Source: Bacteroidota bacterium (GTDB lineage Bacteria > Bacteroidota > Bacteroidia > NS11-12g > UBA955). From it: a DNA stretch of 64,000 nt. Of this stretch, positions 26,723-36,457 are shown piece after piece (within the stretch, counting starts at the first letter, position 1; each line of letters opens with the position of its first letter). The translations under genes and the position numbers were made by a program. The notes beneath the pieces were generated by a model. The model was not told the DNA's origin. It saw only the letters and a list, made by a program, of their open reading frames with translations, and searched no databases. The stretch lies in assembly GCA_027488835.1 (NCBI GenBank), contig JAIYAW010000009.1, positions 1 to 64,000 of the forward strand. The letters are read 5' to 3'.

Positions 26723-28948
26723 TTGAATAACGATTTAGATATTGCCGACGTTGCTTTCGATATTGTAGAAAATACAAGGCGAAATATGTTTTTAACGGGT
26801 GAAGCCGGTACCGGTAAAACTACATTTCTAAAGCGTGTTTTGAGGGAAAGTGACAAAAAGTGCATCGTAGTTGCACCCACAGGTGTGGCAGCAATCAATG
26901 CCGGCGGTAGTACCATTCATTCTATGTTTGGACTACCAACCAGAATGTTTTTGCCTACAACCAGCGTGGTTGACCCGAATGTATCGCAGAACATTCCCAT
27001 GCTGCAGTCGCATTTTCACTATCCAAAACCAAAGTTAGATTTATTTAAGAATTTCGATTTGCTCATAATTGATGAAATCTCAATGGTGAGGGCCGATTTG
27101 TTTGATGCAATCGACAATTCTTTGCGCTTTTCGAGAAGAAGTAATTTGCCATTTGGTGGGGTACAGGTTTTGCTTATTGGCGATTTGTTTCAATTGCCTC
27201 CCGTGGTTAAACAAGATGAAAAAATGCTACTTGATTCATATTATGATTCAGAGTATTTCTTCTCATCAAGGGCATATCAGGCATTGAATGTAATGCAAAT
27301 GCAATTGAACAAGGTCTATAGACAAAGTAACCGAACCTTTATTTCATTGCTCAATAATGTTAGAAATGCGCAGTTAAATGAAGGTGATTACGAAATATTG
27401 CAAGAACGTTACCAACCTCATTTTGAACCCGATGAGGAGGGATTTGTAACACTTTGTAGCCACAATTCAACTGCCGACCACATAAACAAAGACAAACTTG
27501 CGAAACTAGCTGGCGTTTCTTTTAAATTCGCAGCGGAAATAAAAGGTGATTTCTTTGAAAGTCAATATCCTGCGGAGCCCATTTTAGAACTCAAAGAAGG
27601 GGCTCAGGTAATGTTTATTAAGAACGATATTTCTGGTGAAAAGAGATATTACAACGGAAAAATTGCAGTAGTATCGTCTATTTCAAATGATAAAATTGAG
27701 GTAGTAATTCCCAATTCAAGAGAAATTATTGAAGTTGAAAAAGACATTTGGCAGAACTTAAAATATAACTACGACGAAGTAGAAGATAGGGTGATGCAAA
27801 ATGAAGTTGGAAGCTTTAAACATTTTCCGTTGAAGTTGGCTTGGGCCATTACCATCCATAAAAGTCAGGGGTTAACCCTTGAAAAAGTAATTATTGATGC
27901 AGAACGCTCGTTTGCTCCAGGTCAAGTTTATGTTGCCTTGAGTAGGTGCGTTACCCTCGAAGGTTTGTATTTGAAGTCGGGTATCAATGGCCGAAACATT
28001 TTAATTGATCCCCGCATTGTTGAATATTCGCAGAATCATATTTCAACCGATCAACTGCCAGAAATTTTAGAACAGGAAAAAAGGCAATTTGGACAAGATA
28101 AGTTGTTGAAAATATATGAATTTGACCCAATTCGGGTTTTTGTTTATAATTGGAAACACAGATTATTGGCGAAGTTTGGACTTGAGTTCCCTCAAGATAT
28201 CAATGATTGGTCGGAGAAAACTATTTCTGTGTTGTTTGATATTCAAAAAGTAGCTGAAAAATTCCAATATCAAATCAACCAAACATTTGCCGAATGTAAA
28301 TCCAATTCTGATCTGTTGCCAACTTTAACAGAGCGCTGCTCAAAGGCAACAGTTTATTTTGTGAATCAAATAGATGAGAGAAGTGCAAAAGAATTGAAAA
28401 TGATGCTTGATGCCTATACCTTAAAAAACAAGCAAAAGAAATGGCGCAAAGAAATTGAAGCAGTTTCGAATGTATTGTTTGCAAAGCGCCAACAAATGAT
28501 TCAGGTATCGTATAGAAGTATTCGTTTGTTTGAAGGAGAAATTCCTTTGGAAATACCTACCGGAAATACCGTTACTGTTCAGATCAATAAAAATGATTTT
28601 GAGGGACAAAAAACAGGAGATTCACTTAAGGGAAATACGACAAAAACCAAAGGTAACATTAAAATTCCTGAGAATATTCTGCTAACAAAACAGGTTTACG
28701 AGCAGTTGAAATCGATTGAGAAAACTGCATTAGAAAGAGACTTGTCTAAATCTACCGTTGAAACCCATTTGGTAAAATGTGTAGAATTAAAACAGTTGAA
28801 AGCAACTGATTTTATGCATGAACTTACCCTCAATGAAATTTGTTCGGAAATCTCGAATGCGGGAGATAAGTTGAGTGAAATCAAAGCCAAACTCAATGAT
28901 AAGTTTGACTATTTCGAAATTAAAATTGCCAGAGCAACGTTAATTTAA
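26723..28948 (+). CDS. Pif1-like superfamily 1 DNA helicase with C-terminal helix-turn-helix region
   Basis: The protein has 741 residues starting at a TTG codon; the first ATG (26786) would begin within MFLTGEAG and cut the conserved N-terminal helix, so TTG is preferred. Motif I GEAGTGKTT is near residue 25, motif Ia APTGVAAINAGG follows, motif II LLIIDEISM is near 113, and later motifs include GDLFQLPPV, YRQSN, AWAITIHKSQGLTLEKVIID and VYVALSRC. These are the Pif1/RRM3 signatures. The C-terminal 300 residues contain a helical region and an HTH-like end. Pif1-like helicases act 5'-3' on DNA in recombination and at forked or G4 structures. The gene overlaps the convergent 28940 gene by 9 bases. 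Confidence 0.9.
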   Translation: MNNDLDIADVAFDIVENTRRNMFLTGEAGTGKTTFLKRVLRESDKKCIVVAPTGVAAINAGGSTIHSMFGLPTRMFLPTTSVVDPNVSQNIPMLQSHFHYPKPKLDLFKNFDLLIIDEISMVRADLFDAIDNSLRFSRRSNLPFGGVQVLLIGDLFQLPPVVKQDEKMLLDSYYDSEYFFSSRAYQALNVMQMQLNKVYRQSNRTFISLLNNVRNAQLNEGDYEILQERYQPHFEPDEEGFVTLCSHNSTADHINKDKLAKLAGVSFKFAAEIKGDFFESQYPAEPILELKEGAQVMFIKNDISGEKRYYNGKIAVVSSISNDKIEVVIPNSREIIEVEKDIWQNLKYNYDEVEDRVMQNEVGSFKHFPLKLAWAITIHKSQGLTLEKVIIDAERSFAPGQVYVALSRCVTLEGLYLKSGINGRNILIDPRIVEYSQNHISTDQLPEILEQEKRQFGQDKLLKIYEFDPIRVFVYNWKHRLLAKFGLEFPQDINDWSEKTISVLFDIQKVAEKFQYQINQTFAECKSNSDLLPTLTERCSKATVYFVNQIDERSAKELKMMLDAYTLKNKQKKWRKEIEAVSNVLFAKRQQMIQVSYRSIRLFEGEIPLEIPTGNTVTVQINKNDFEGQKTGDSLKGNTTKTKGNIKIPENILLTKQVYEQLKSIEKTALERDLSKSTVETHLVKCVELKQLKATDFMHELTLNEICSEISNAGDKLSEIKAKLNDKFDYFEIKIARATLI

Positions 28949-31900
28949 AATAACTTTGGTTTTGAAGTTGTGCAATTTAGATTGGGCTTGAATGGTATAA
29001 ATTCCAGCGTTTACATTTTGTAAATTCAAATTGTAACCGCTGTTTAAATTGCTCGTTTTTACTGTCTGAACTACTTGACCTAGCGCATTTATTAATTCAA
29101 TATCAAAATTTTCATTTTCATCTGCCAAATCCGATTGAACTACAAAAGAGCCTTTGCTAGGGTTAGGGAATACTGAAAAATTAACTTTTTCAGAAATCCC
29201 ATCCAATCCGGTTGAAATATTTTTAAACACCAAATTAAATCTGTCATTTGCAATGCTCGCTGCAATACTTGGATTTATGTCGAACTCGTAATAAAACACA
29301 CCACTACTTGGTATTGGAGTTTTTGTATTTGTGAAATTATCATTTAAATAAGTTTCAAATCCTAAATCTTGGTCAAATTCAAATTTGAAACTATATGCAC
29401 TTGATCTATATTGGGTTAGTTTTAACTTCACGGTGTCAATTGCGAGTGGTGATTTTCTAGTTTCAATGCTCAATAACTGTGTGTCATTTTTAACTGAAAT
29501 ATTTTCATCTTGGTTTGTTGGCTTTAATGCATCATCTTGGTCTACGTTATTGTTGGCAAATGCCTTGAATTTGATTAAAAAGCCATCTAATGCCATTGCT
29601 CCATTATTTAAAGAATCGCGCTGATATAAACGGACGTTTAAAAATCCATCGGGTAAATCAGTTCCAAAAGTATTGGTTAATGAAGTTCCTTTTGCGGATT
29701 CCGTAAATGTAAGGGATGCAGCGTTTGAAGAATTGGTTTTTACAAAACAAGCCTGTCCTGGTTGTAAAAATCTATTTGCTGCTGACCCTACTGAATTTGA
29801 ATTTGTGGTTACATCAACGGTCACATATGCCCCTCTCGTTGACATTTTGGGATCCCAGATGTAATAAAAACTTTTGTTTAAATTGGTTGCATTGCTTAAG
29901 ATTGTTTCCATATTTACAGGAGCCTGGTATGGATTTCCAACAAGACTAAACCCATTTGCGGTGGTACTTAAATCTGACACTGTTTTATTGCCAATTGCAA
30001 TGGTTCCGGTTGTTCTAATGGTTGTATTATTTGGGGTTGCGGTATTGGTTGATAAATCAATATTTCGATCACCGCGAACCATAATTCTGTATGGATTTCC
30101 AACGGTGAATTTATTGACGTTTGTATTTGAAATTGCACTCCAAGTTCCGGTTGAGTTGTTGTGGGTAAACATTGATGCATTACCGGTTTGGGTTTGGTCA
30201 AATCCATTGGCACCTGTAGTTGAGCCGGTGATGTCTATTCCCAATCCAGTTGTTGTATTTCCATCTTCTTGCCAATTTTGATAAATTGTACCGGATGTAG
30301 TTACAGGTGAACTTAATAATCTATATGCCCTTTTTGCAGGAATATATTTTTCGATCGTTACATTTCCAATAACGCTTCCAGATGTTACGGGACCAATAAT
30401 ACCGGTTTTAGTAGCATTGCTTTTTATGGTTAATTTATCGTTTGTTGTGAGTGCTCCTGCGGTTAGCGTTAATGTTTCAGTCAAAGAACTGGTTCCAGTA
30501 AGAGAAACACCAGCGGCATTTTTAATTGTGCAAGAAGCTAACGTGTTTGTAGTTGCCAATGTTTGTGATTCAGAACCGTTCAATATCAATGTAGATCCAG
30601 CATTTCCGTTAATAATACCAGTTCCATTAATTGCCCCAGTTAATGTTAGTGTTGAACTAGACGAAATATTAAGCGTACTTCCATTTACTGAGTTTAGTAA
30701 GCCTGAAATAGATAAATTTCCTCCTGTGGTAAAATTAGTGCTTCCAGAAGAATTGGATAAAATAAATTGTTTATCTGTTCCAAAATTAGAAGGTGAACCT
30801 CCTGTTCCATCGGGGGTTCCAGACCAACTTGATAATTGATTTAATGCAGCAATTGCAGCAACTTTTGGATAGTATTTGACGTAGGGAGTCCAAACTGCAA
30901 AAAGGTTTAAGTTTGTTTTTGTTGAATAGGTTGAGCCTACTGCGTAATTTGTGCCCGTTCCGTTTGGTTGGGTGTTCCAACCGTTGAAATAATAATCTGG
31001 TTTATCTAATGTGTTTTTTCCGGCCAATGTCACCGAACCGGTTGTAAAACTCTGTGAATTTGGAGCTTGTCCGGTTGTATTGTTATTTCCATTATACGTT
31101 ACACTGTAAGTTGTTGCCGCTACTGAAAAAATAGGTATCAATGTTAAGTCCGCTGTAAGCGTGAGTGTATATGGATTCGATGTAGATACACTTGAACTAT
31201 TGGCGGTGTTTTGCCAATTTGAAAATTGATATCCAGAATTAGGAGAAGCGGTTAAGGTTATTTGTGTTCCCGAAGAATAAACATCTCCATACAAACTTCC
31301 ACCCGTTGATTTTCCATTACTACTTGATAATACTTTCAACATGTAAACCGAACTAATTTCACTTTCTACTGAACCAATTGTAGGGATGCTTGCACGTGTA
31401 TTTGATAATTGGTCGGTTGTTACTGCGTTGCTCGATGCAGTTGTACCAACAATATTTACCCATGCACTTGTGGTCATATTTTTATAACCAAATACCGGAC
31501 TTCCATTTCCATTTGTATAACCCGTAATGCATCCTTTGTTTGTAGAAATATTCGGGAAACTACCAATTTTCAGAGTAGCTGTTTTATTCGATGACGATGA
31601 TACCAAATAAGGTTGGAAAACTTTGGCTGAGCCTATTTCCGATCCTGTACCATCAGTTATTTTTGTATATGTGCCACCGGCAAAAATTGTGTTGTCAGTT
31701 CCATCCGCTTTTCCGCTGTATATTTTATTTGTAAATGAACCAGAGCCAAGACTGTTACTGCTAGTATGGTGAATGCAATATATCGCATCACTATTGCCAA
31801 AGCCAAAATCATTTAATGTAAATGCAGTTGGATTAGACGAGGAACCGGAAGTTAAATAGTAATTATATGCAAACAAACAATTTACTGCCTTTATTGTGCC

Positions 31901-32713
31901 CCCGTTGTTTCCAATTGCTCCGCCACTATAACTTCCATACGCTACATTTCCACTGAATGTAGTATTTGAAATATATCCTGTCCCTCTATAATTATTGATT
32001 GCACCTCCAATTTCAGTGCTTTTATTATTAGAAAATGTAGAATTATTTATGTAAAGAACAGACTGATTTTCGCATGCACCGCCACCACCAGCCGCACTTT
32101 CACTTCTGTTTTCAGAAAAGGTACATTTTTCAACATACATTGTTCCTAGATTGATAAATCCACCTCCATATGATGCGGAATTTCTTGTCAAGTTACAATT
32201 GGTCATGTAAATTGATTTTCCAGAATTGTTGTAAATTCCACCACCTCCCGCATTTGAGTTTCTACCGTTTGAAATTACGCAATTGTTTAAAACTAATTTG
32301 GTGCAAGAGTTGTTGATACATCCTCCACCGGAGGTATTGTTTCCACCTTTAATGGTTAAATCATTGATCGTGATTACTGTACTACCTGATGTTGTGAATA
32401 CCCCAAAATTAGATGCAGTTGATGTTCCACCACTTCCGGTATTGTTTATACCGGCATCACTTACCCCATTGATAGATACGGTAATTTTGTTTCCGTTTCC
32501 TTTAATTGTAAGTGATTTTGAAATTGTTATGTTGGCAGTAATTACTATATCATTGCTGATTTCAATGATATCGACTACCGACGTTGACGACGCCGTTATT
32601 GCCGCCGTTAATTCTGAATATGTTGCTACATAACGTGTTGTTTGTCCGTTGGCGATTGCAAACGCAACGAAACACAGAATTAGTAATAACGGTTTGAAAA
32701 AAGGTTTTTTCAT
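28940..32713 (-). CDS. Secreted beta-helix protein with InlB-type repeats and T9SS type A C-terminal domain
   Basis: The protein has 1257 residues with a signal peptide (LLLILCFVAFAIANGQ). Residues about 40-320 form a right-handed parallel beta-helix with stacked N/G/S-rich turns (INNSTFSNNKS, ISNTTFSGNVA). Two Bacteroides/Listeria-type InlB B-repeats follow near 455-605 (SPNSGYQFSNW, GYYFNGWNTQPNGTG-like). A Thr/Ser-rich beta region comes next. The last 85 residues (FSVFPNPSKGSFVV ... NALGQVV ... AGIYTIQ) are a T9SS type A sorting domain. It is exported by T9SS and either released or lipid-attached at the surface. The beta-helix could bind or cut polysaccharide; no catalytic residues are obvious. 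Confidence 0.88.
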   Translation of the reverse strand: MKKPFFKPLLLILCFVAFAIANGQTTRYVATYSELTAAITASSTSVVDIIEISNDIVITANITISKSLTIKGNGNKITVSINGVSDAGINNTGSGGTSTASNFGVFTTSGSTVITINDLTIKGGNNTSGGGCINNSCTKLVLNNCVISNGRNSNAGGGGIYNNSGKSIYMTNCNLTRNSASYGGGFINLGTMYVEKCTFSENRSESAAGGGGACENQSVLYINNSTFSNNKSTEIGGAINNYRGTGYISNTTFSGNVAYGSYSGGAIGNNGGTIKAVNCLFAYNYYLTSGSSSNPTAFTLNDFGFGNSDAIYCIHHTSSNSLGSGSFTNKIYSGKADGTDNTIFAGGTYTKITDGTGSEIGSAKVFQPYLVSSSSNKTATLKIGSFPNISTNKGCITGYTNGNGSPVFGYKNMTTSAWVNIVGTTASSNAVTTDQLSNTRASIPTIGSVESEISSVYMLKVLSSSNGKSTGGSLYGDVYSSGTQITLTASPNSGYQFSNWQNTANSSSVSTSNPYTLTLTADLTLIPIFSVAATTYSVTYNGNNNTTGQAPNSQSFTTGSVTLAGKNTLDKPDYYFNGWNTQPNGTGTNYAVGSTYSTKTNLNLFAVWTPYVKYYPKVAAIAALNQLSSWSGTPDGTGGSPSNFGTDKQFILSNSSGSTNFTTGGNLSISGLLNSVNGSTLNISSSSTLTLTGAINGTGIINGNAGSTLILNGSESQTLATTNTLASCTIKNAAGVSLTGTSSLTETLTLTAGALTTNDKLTIKSNATKTGIIGPVTSGSVIGNVTIEKYIPAKRAYRLLSSPVTTSGTIYQNWQEDGNTTTGLGIDITGSTTGANGFDQTQTGNASMFTHNNSTGTWSAISNTNVNKFTVGNPYRIMVRGDRNIDLSTNTATPNNTTIRTTGTIAIGNKTVSDLSTTANGFSLVGNPYQAPVNMETILSNATNLNKSFYYIWDPKMSTRGAYVTVDVTTNSNSVGSAANRFLQPGQACFVKTNSSNAASLTFTESAKGTSLTNTFGTDLPDGFLNVRLYQRDSLNNGAMALDGFLIKFKAFANNNVDQDDALKPTNQDENISVKNDTQLLSIETRKSPLAIDTVKLKLTQYRSSAYSFKFEFDQDLGFETYLNDNFTNTKTPIPSSGVFYYEFDINPSIAASIANDRFNLVFKNISTGLDGISEKVNFSVFPNPSKGSFVVQSDLADENENFDIELINALGQVVQTVKTSNLNSGYNLNLQNVNAGIYTIQAQSKLHNFKTKVILN

Positions 32714-32791
32714 TTAAAAAATGCAAACAAATATCGTTAAAATTATTGAATAAATTGCGTTTTTTACAAAGAGATTCTGTAACAGTATTCT

Positions 32792-32799
32792 TATCTTTG
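32792..32799 (+). promoter_or_regulatory. -7 box of the xseAB promoter
   Basis: TATCTTTG fits TAnnTTTG and ends 10 bases before the xseA ATG. No convincing -33 box is seen. Confidence 0.45.
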
Positions 32800-32809
32800 T
32801 TTTTCTAAA

Positions 32810-34129
32810 ATGGCACAACCTACGTTTTTTACCCTACATCAAGTAACTATCAATATACAAAAGGTTGTAAATCAAGTTTTTAAGACTGGATTTTGGGTGA
32901 AAGCTGAAATCAATAAACTCAATTTTTACCCCCATACGGGACATTGTTTTCCTGAATTGGTCGAGAAAAATAATGGCAAAGTGGTTGCAGAAATGCGTTC
33001 AACCATATGGAATTCAGACTTTTCTCGAATCAATCAAAATTTCCAAAAGACTTTAGGTGAACCTCTCAAAGATGGCATTACGGTTTTGTTGTTTGTGATG
33101 ATTGATTTTCACCCAACATTTGGGCTCACACTCAAAATTTCCGACATCGACGCTTCCTTTACGCTGGGCGAATTGGAGCGAGAAAAGCAAGAAAGTATTG
33201 CCAAACTTAAAGCCGAGGGTTTGTTCGTTAAAAACAAACAGCACAAATTGGCCTTGCTTCCAAAACGCATTGCCATTATTTCAGTAGAATCGAGCAAGGG
33301 ATATTCCGATTTTATGCAAGTTATTACCCGAAATCAATGGAAATATCAGTTTTTTACAATGCTGTTTCCGGCGATCCTTCAGGGCGACAATGCTGCACCT
33401 ACCATCATTGCACAACTGCGAAGAATTTACAATGTAAAACATCACTTTGATGCCGTTGCCATTATTCGTGGAGGTGGCGGCGATGTGGGGTTGTCGTGTT
33501 ATAACAATTATTTATTATCCAAAGAAATAGCGGAGTTTCCATTGCCTGTTTTCTCGGGTATTGGCCACTCAACCAACGAAACTGTTTCTGAAATGGTATC
33601 ATTTCGAAACGCCATTACTCCCACAGAATTGGCTGATTTTTTGATTCAAGAGTTTCACAATTTTTGGGTGCCCATTCAGAAATTTCAGGAAACCATTTTG
33701 CGTAAATCGGCAGATATTTTTTTGTATTCTAAGCGCAATTTGACCACAGAAGTGAATTTATTGAAGGCCCATGTAAAGTTACAATTGCAGCAGTCGCGGT
33801 ATACATTAACCAATTTTCAGTCAACACTTACAAGTTCATCTTTGGGCATTGTTCAAGGGCAGCGCGACATCATAGAGAACCAATTGAAATTGAATTTGAT
33901 AAGGGCTGCGAAACTGTCCCTCAAAAATCATTTTTCAAGTATTGAGGGACAAGAGAAAGTGGTGAATCTTTTGAATCCACTCAATTTATTAAAAAGGGGG
34001 TATAGCTTGACCCTGGTTGATGGGAAAATTGTGAAGTCAATAGCCGAAATAAAAGAAGGTCAAATCATCCAAAGTCAATTTGTAGACGGAACAGTAAACA
34101 GTGAAGTAATATCTAAAACAACGATCTAA
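32810..34129 (+). CDS. xseA: Exodeoxyribonuclease VII large subunit
   Basis: The protein has 439 residues, a normal length. The N-terminal OB-fold (FWVKAEINKLNFYPHTGHCFPELVEK) and the catalytic middle part (LPKRIAIISVESSKGYSDF, AIIRGGGGDVGLSCYNNYLLSKEIAEFPLPVFSGIGHSTNETVSEMVS) are clear XseA signatures. The C-terminus is a coiled-coil. With XseB it degrades single-stranded DNA to short oligonucleotides in the cytoplasm. The gene is 10 bases upstream of xseB. Confidence 0.95.
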   Translation: MAQPTFFTLHQVTINIQKVVNQVFKTGFWVKAEINKLNFYPHTGHCFPELVEKNNGKVVAEMRSTIWNSDFSRINQNFQKTLGEPLKDGITVLLFVMIDFHPTFGLTLKISDIDASFTLGELEREKQESIAKLKAEGLFVKNKQHKLALLPKRIAIISVESSKGYSDFMQVITRNQWKYQFFTMLFPAILQGDNAAPTIIAQLRRIYNVKHHFDAVAIIRGGGGDVGLSCYNNYLLSKEIAEFPLPVFSGIGHSTNETVSEMVSFRNAITPTELADFLIQEFHNFWVPIQKFQETILRKSADIFLYSKRNLTTEVNLLKAHVKLQLQQSRYTLTNFQSTLTSSSLGIVQGQRDIIENQLKLNLIRAAKLSLKNHFSSIEGQEKVVNLLNPLNLLKRGYSLTLVDGKIVKSIAEIKEGQIIQSQFVDGTVNSEVISKTTI

Positions 34130-34139
34130 AATTAAAGTT

Positions 34140-34346
34140 ATGAGCAACGAACAGGAAATAAAATACACAGCGGCATTTGAAGAGCTTCAACAAATAGTAG
34201 AAGAAATTGAATCTGGAGAAATTTCTGTAGATGAAGTATCTGAAAAGGTAAAGAGGGCATCCGTTTTAATTGCGGTATGCAAAGAAAAACTGTTTAAAAC
34301 TGAGGACGATGTAAACCAAATTCTCAAAGAATTAGAATCCGACTAA
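34140..34346 (+). CDS. xseB: Exodeoxyribonuclease VII small subunit
   Basis: The protein has 68 residues, all helical. The XseB pattern is plain: FEELQQIVEEIESGEISVDEVSEKVKRASVLIAVCKEKL. It wraps around the coiled-coil of XseA to form the active holoenzyme. It directly follows xseA. Confidence 0.95.
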   Translation: MSNEQEIKYTAAFEELQQIVEEIESGEISVDEVSEKVKRASVLIAVCKEKLFKTEDDVNQILKELESD

Positions 34347-34423
34347 GCGATTGAGATTAAATGCAGGTTATTTGAGGAATTAATTCCAAAATAACTGCTT
34401 TTTTGTGCCTTGTTCTTTTTCAC

Positions 34424-34456
34424 TTTGGTCAACATTGAAGTTCTATCGTACTTTTG
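34424..34456 (+). promoter_or_regulatory. Promoter of the methyltransferase gene
   Basis: A TTTG box (-33), a 21-bp spacer and TACTTTTG (-7, TAnnTTTG) form a good Bacteroidota sigma-A-type promoter. The ATG at 34492 lies about 35 bases after the box. Confidence 0.6.
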
Positions 34457-34491
34457 TAAATCAATTGTGTTCATAATCAAATCAGCGAAAC

Positions 34492-35088
34492 ATGCATCCC
34501 TCAAAATTAAAAAACTTACACGATTTAACGGACGAGGATTTCGATTTGATATTTCCACTTGAAATTCGTAGAAAGTCGGCAACTCATTTTACGCCCATTA
34601 AAATTGCAAAGGCGGCAGCTCAATTTTTAGCAACAGAGCCAAACATTAGAATTTTGGATGTTGGTTCCGGAGCGGGTAAATTTTGTTTTGTTGGGGCATT
34701 AACTACAAATGCGCATTATACCGGGGTAGAACAGAGGTCCAATTATTGCAAATGTGGCGATGAAATTGCCAATAAATACAATATAGATAATGTGAGTTTT
34801 TTGAATGCCAACATTGATCGAATTAAATTCAAAGATTTCAATGCCTTTTATTTGTTTAATCCTTTCTTTGAAAATTTATCACCTGAATCGGCTTTGGATC
34901 AAACCGTTTTTCTAGACGACGAGTTGTATTTGGAATATTCGGCCTATGTGCATAAGCAGTTAGAGCAAATGCCAATTGGCACACGGGTTGTTACTTATCA
35001 CAGCTCTGGCCCAGAAATTCCAAACACCTATCAATTGCAAGATTCGTTATTCAAAACTTATTTGAAATTTTGGATTAAAAAAGCATAA
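34492..35088 (+). CDS. SAM-dependent methyltransferase-like protein
   Basis: The protein has 198 residues. After a short N-terminal helix with HFTPIKIAKAAAQFL comes the SAM-binding motif I ILDVGSGAGKFCF (near 54), then YTGVEQRSNYCKC (motif II) and an FYLFNPFFENL segment in the place of motif IV. NPFF resembles the N-P-P-Y-type motif of N-methyltransferases. The substrate is not predictable. It has its own promoter and is followed by a strong terminator, so it is probably monocistronic. Confidence 0.8.
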   Translation: MHPSKLKNLHDLTDEDFDLIFPLEIRRKSATHFTPIKIAKAAAQFLATEPNIRILDVGSGAGKFCFVGALTTNAHYTGVEQRSNYCKCGDEIANKYNIDNVSFLNANIDRIKFKDFNAFYLFNPFFENLSPESALDQTVFLDDELYLEYSAYVHKQLEQMPIGTRVVTYHSSGPEIPNTYQLQDSLFKTYLKFWIKKA

Positions 35089-35090
35089 AA

Positions 35091-35118
35091 GCAAAAAGTT
35101 CATAAATGAACTTTTTGC
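35091..35118. terminator. Intrinsic terminator between convergent genes
   Basis: The 11-bp stem GCAAAAAGTTC/GAACTTTTTGC lies around a short loop, after the methyltransferase stop and downstream of the small lysine-rich gene on the other strand. Confidence 0.75.
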
Positions 35119-35152
35119 GTAGAAATAAATCAATTGTGAAGGTAAGGCTAAG

Positions 35153-35269
35153 TTAATCGCCTTTGCCTTTAGAAATCTTTTTCAAAGCTTTGTCGGCTTT
35201 TTTCTCTTTTGCTGTTTTTGTTGGGGCTGTCTTATCAGACTTTTTCTTCCCCTCTTTTTCTTTTGCCAT
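35153..35269 (-). CDS. 38-residue lysine-rich protein
   Basis: The minus strand reads ATG at 35269 to TAA at 35153. The product starts MAKEKEGKKKSDK, contains TAPTKTAKEKKADKALKK and ends ISKGKGD. Sixteen of the 38 residues are Lys. No other coding sequence on either strand in this stretch makes sense. Proteins of this kind in Bacteroidota are small, cytoplasmic and of unknown role; the charge suggests nucleic acid or ribosome contact, which is inference. Confidence 0.6.
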   Translation of the reverse strand: MAKEKEGKKKSDKTAPTKTAKEKKADKALKKISKGKGD

Positions 35270-35461
35270 AATGGTGATTGTTAAAATCCAATGCAGAAGA
35301 AACTGTGGCTTCAAATGTTATCGAATGAGTAAATATACGAAAAAGATGTGAGAGTAGGTGATAATATGAAAATAAAGGTTCTGTGTTTTTCGCAATTTTA
35401 CAGTTTGCATTTTGCGTTTTTCGCAAAGGAAATCAGTTTGTCGCTCAATTAATATTGTGGC

Positions 35462-36133
35462 ATGAACTTTAAAACTTTATTCATCCTAATGTTTGCCATG
35501 ATTTGGAATAAATCACAAGCGCAAATCTCTTTACATCCTTTTATTGGAGGAAACTTAAACGACGTTCACGATTTTGACAATCAAGAAGTAAATGACTTTT
35601 TTAAGCCACTAGCTGCAATTCATTTTGGAGTAGGAATCGATATTCCTATTAGTAAAAGGGTTTCAATTGAACCCATGCTAAGATTTAATCAAAAAGGGTG
35701 GACGGCCAAAGTAACTGGATTGGATTATATGGATTTAGAATTTGTTCAGAAAGCTTCCTATAAATTGTCGGTTATTGAATTGCCAGTTTTGGTAAATTTC
35801 AATACCACGTACAAGAAAATGAAAATTGTCTATAGTATTGGTCCGTACGTTGGATATGCAGCAGAAGTAAGACTCCAAAGTTCTTATAAAAGCGAGTATT
35901 ATCATGATGAATTTGATTCGAAATCAGATCCACATTTTATAGAGAACGAGGTAATAAATGGATTAAATCGATCAGATTTTGGTTTGATTATAGGCACACA
36001 AGTTGAACTTAATAATTTCACTATGGGTGTTCATGGTCAAATGAGTGCACAAAATTTATATGGTAAGCTAACCGAAAACGCCAATAAACACATGAGCTTA
36101 CAACTCACTTTGGGTTATAAATTCAAATTATAA
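35462..36133 (+). CDS. Porin-family outer-membrane beta-barrel protein
   Basis: The protein has 223 residues with a signal peptide (LFILMFAMIWNKSQAQ). HFGVGIDIPISKRVSIEPMLRFNQKGW, YKLSVIELPVLVNF, YSIGPYVGYAAEV and SLQLTLGYKFKL follow. This is the pattern of the small 8-stranded barrels (OMP_b-brl_2) common in Bacteroidota. It is inserted in the outer membrane; the ligand is unknown. The gene stands alone with a terminator after it. Confidence 0.82.
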   Translation: MNFKTLFILMFAMIWNKSQAQISLHPFIGGNLNDVHDFDNQEVNDFFKPLAAIHFGVGIDIPISKRVSIEPMLRFNQKGWTAKVTGLDYMDLEFVQKASYKLSVIELPVLVNFNTTYKKMKIVYSIGPYVGYAAEVRLQSSYKSEYYHDEFDSKSDPHFIENEVINGLNRSDFGLIIGTQVELNNFTMGVHGQMSAQNLYGKLTENANKHMSLQLTLGYKFKL

Positions 36134-36150
36134 ATATTCATATTTTTGTA

Positions 36151-36190
36151 AAAAAGATACCCCAGCTTGCTGGGGTTTCTTTTTTTTGTT
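36151..36190 (+). terminator. Intrinsic terminator of the barrel-protein gene
   Basis: The 8-bp stem ACCCCAGC/GCTGGGGT has a 2-base loop and is followed by a long T-run. Confidence 0.88.
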
Positions 36191-36373
36191 CAATGAGTTT
36201 TTTTGCGCTACATGGTCTTGCAGTTAATTACGCAAGATGCGCTGCTCGCGTTTGAGTGATTTTAATAGTTTTATCACGCTTAAATTGTTGTTTAATATTA
36301 TTTTGTAGGGTATATTCGCAATTGTAACGAAAAAAATCAGAATTATTTTTTGCAATAATTACAAAATTGAAAG
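36191..36373. other. Upstream region of the giant PKD gene, nothing coding
   Basis: These 180 bases of a 324-base gap contain a few short palindromic bits (for example around GCGCTGCTCGCG) but no gene. They precede the -24/-12-like element at 36374 and could hold an activator site. Confidence 0.35.
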
Positions 36374-36389
36374 TTGGCATTTTTTTTGT
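36374..36389 (+). promoter_or_regulatory. Sigma-54-like element upstream of the 3205-residue adhesin
   Basis: TTGGCATTTTTTTTGT has the same spacing as the six elements at 14.7-20 kb, with T for C in both halves. Transcription would start near 36401, 57 bases before the coding start. The T-run makes a chance match more likely. Confidence 0.4.
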
Positions 36390-36457
36390 ACAAAAGGAAT
36401 CTAATTGTAAATAAAGTGCTTCAAAACAATTGAATGATATAAAACGAAATAAATATT

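Noticed and set aside
35163..35351. 62-codon plus-strand frame rich in Phe
   Set aside because: It is the complement of the lysine-rich gene (Lys codons read as Phe/Leu).
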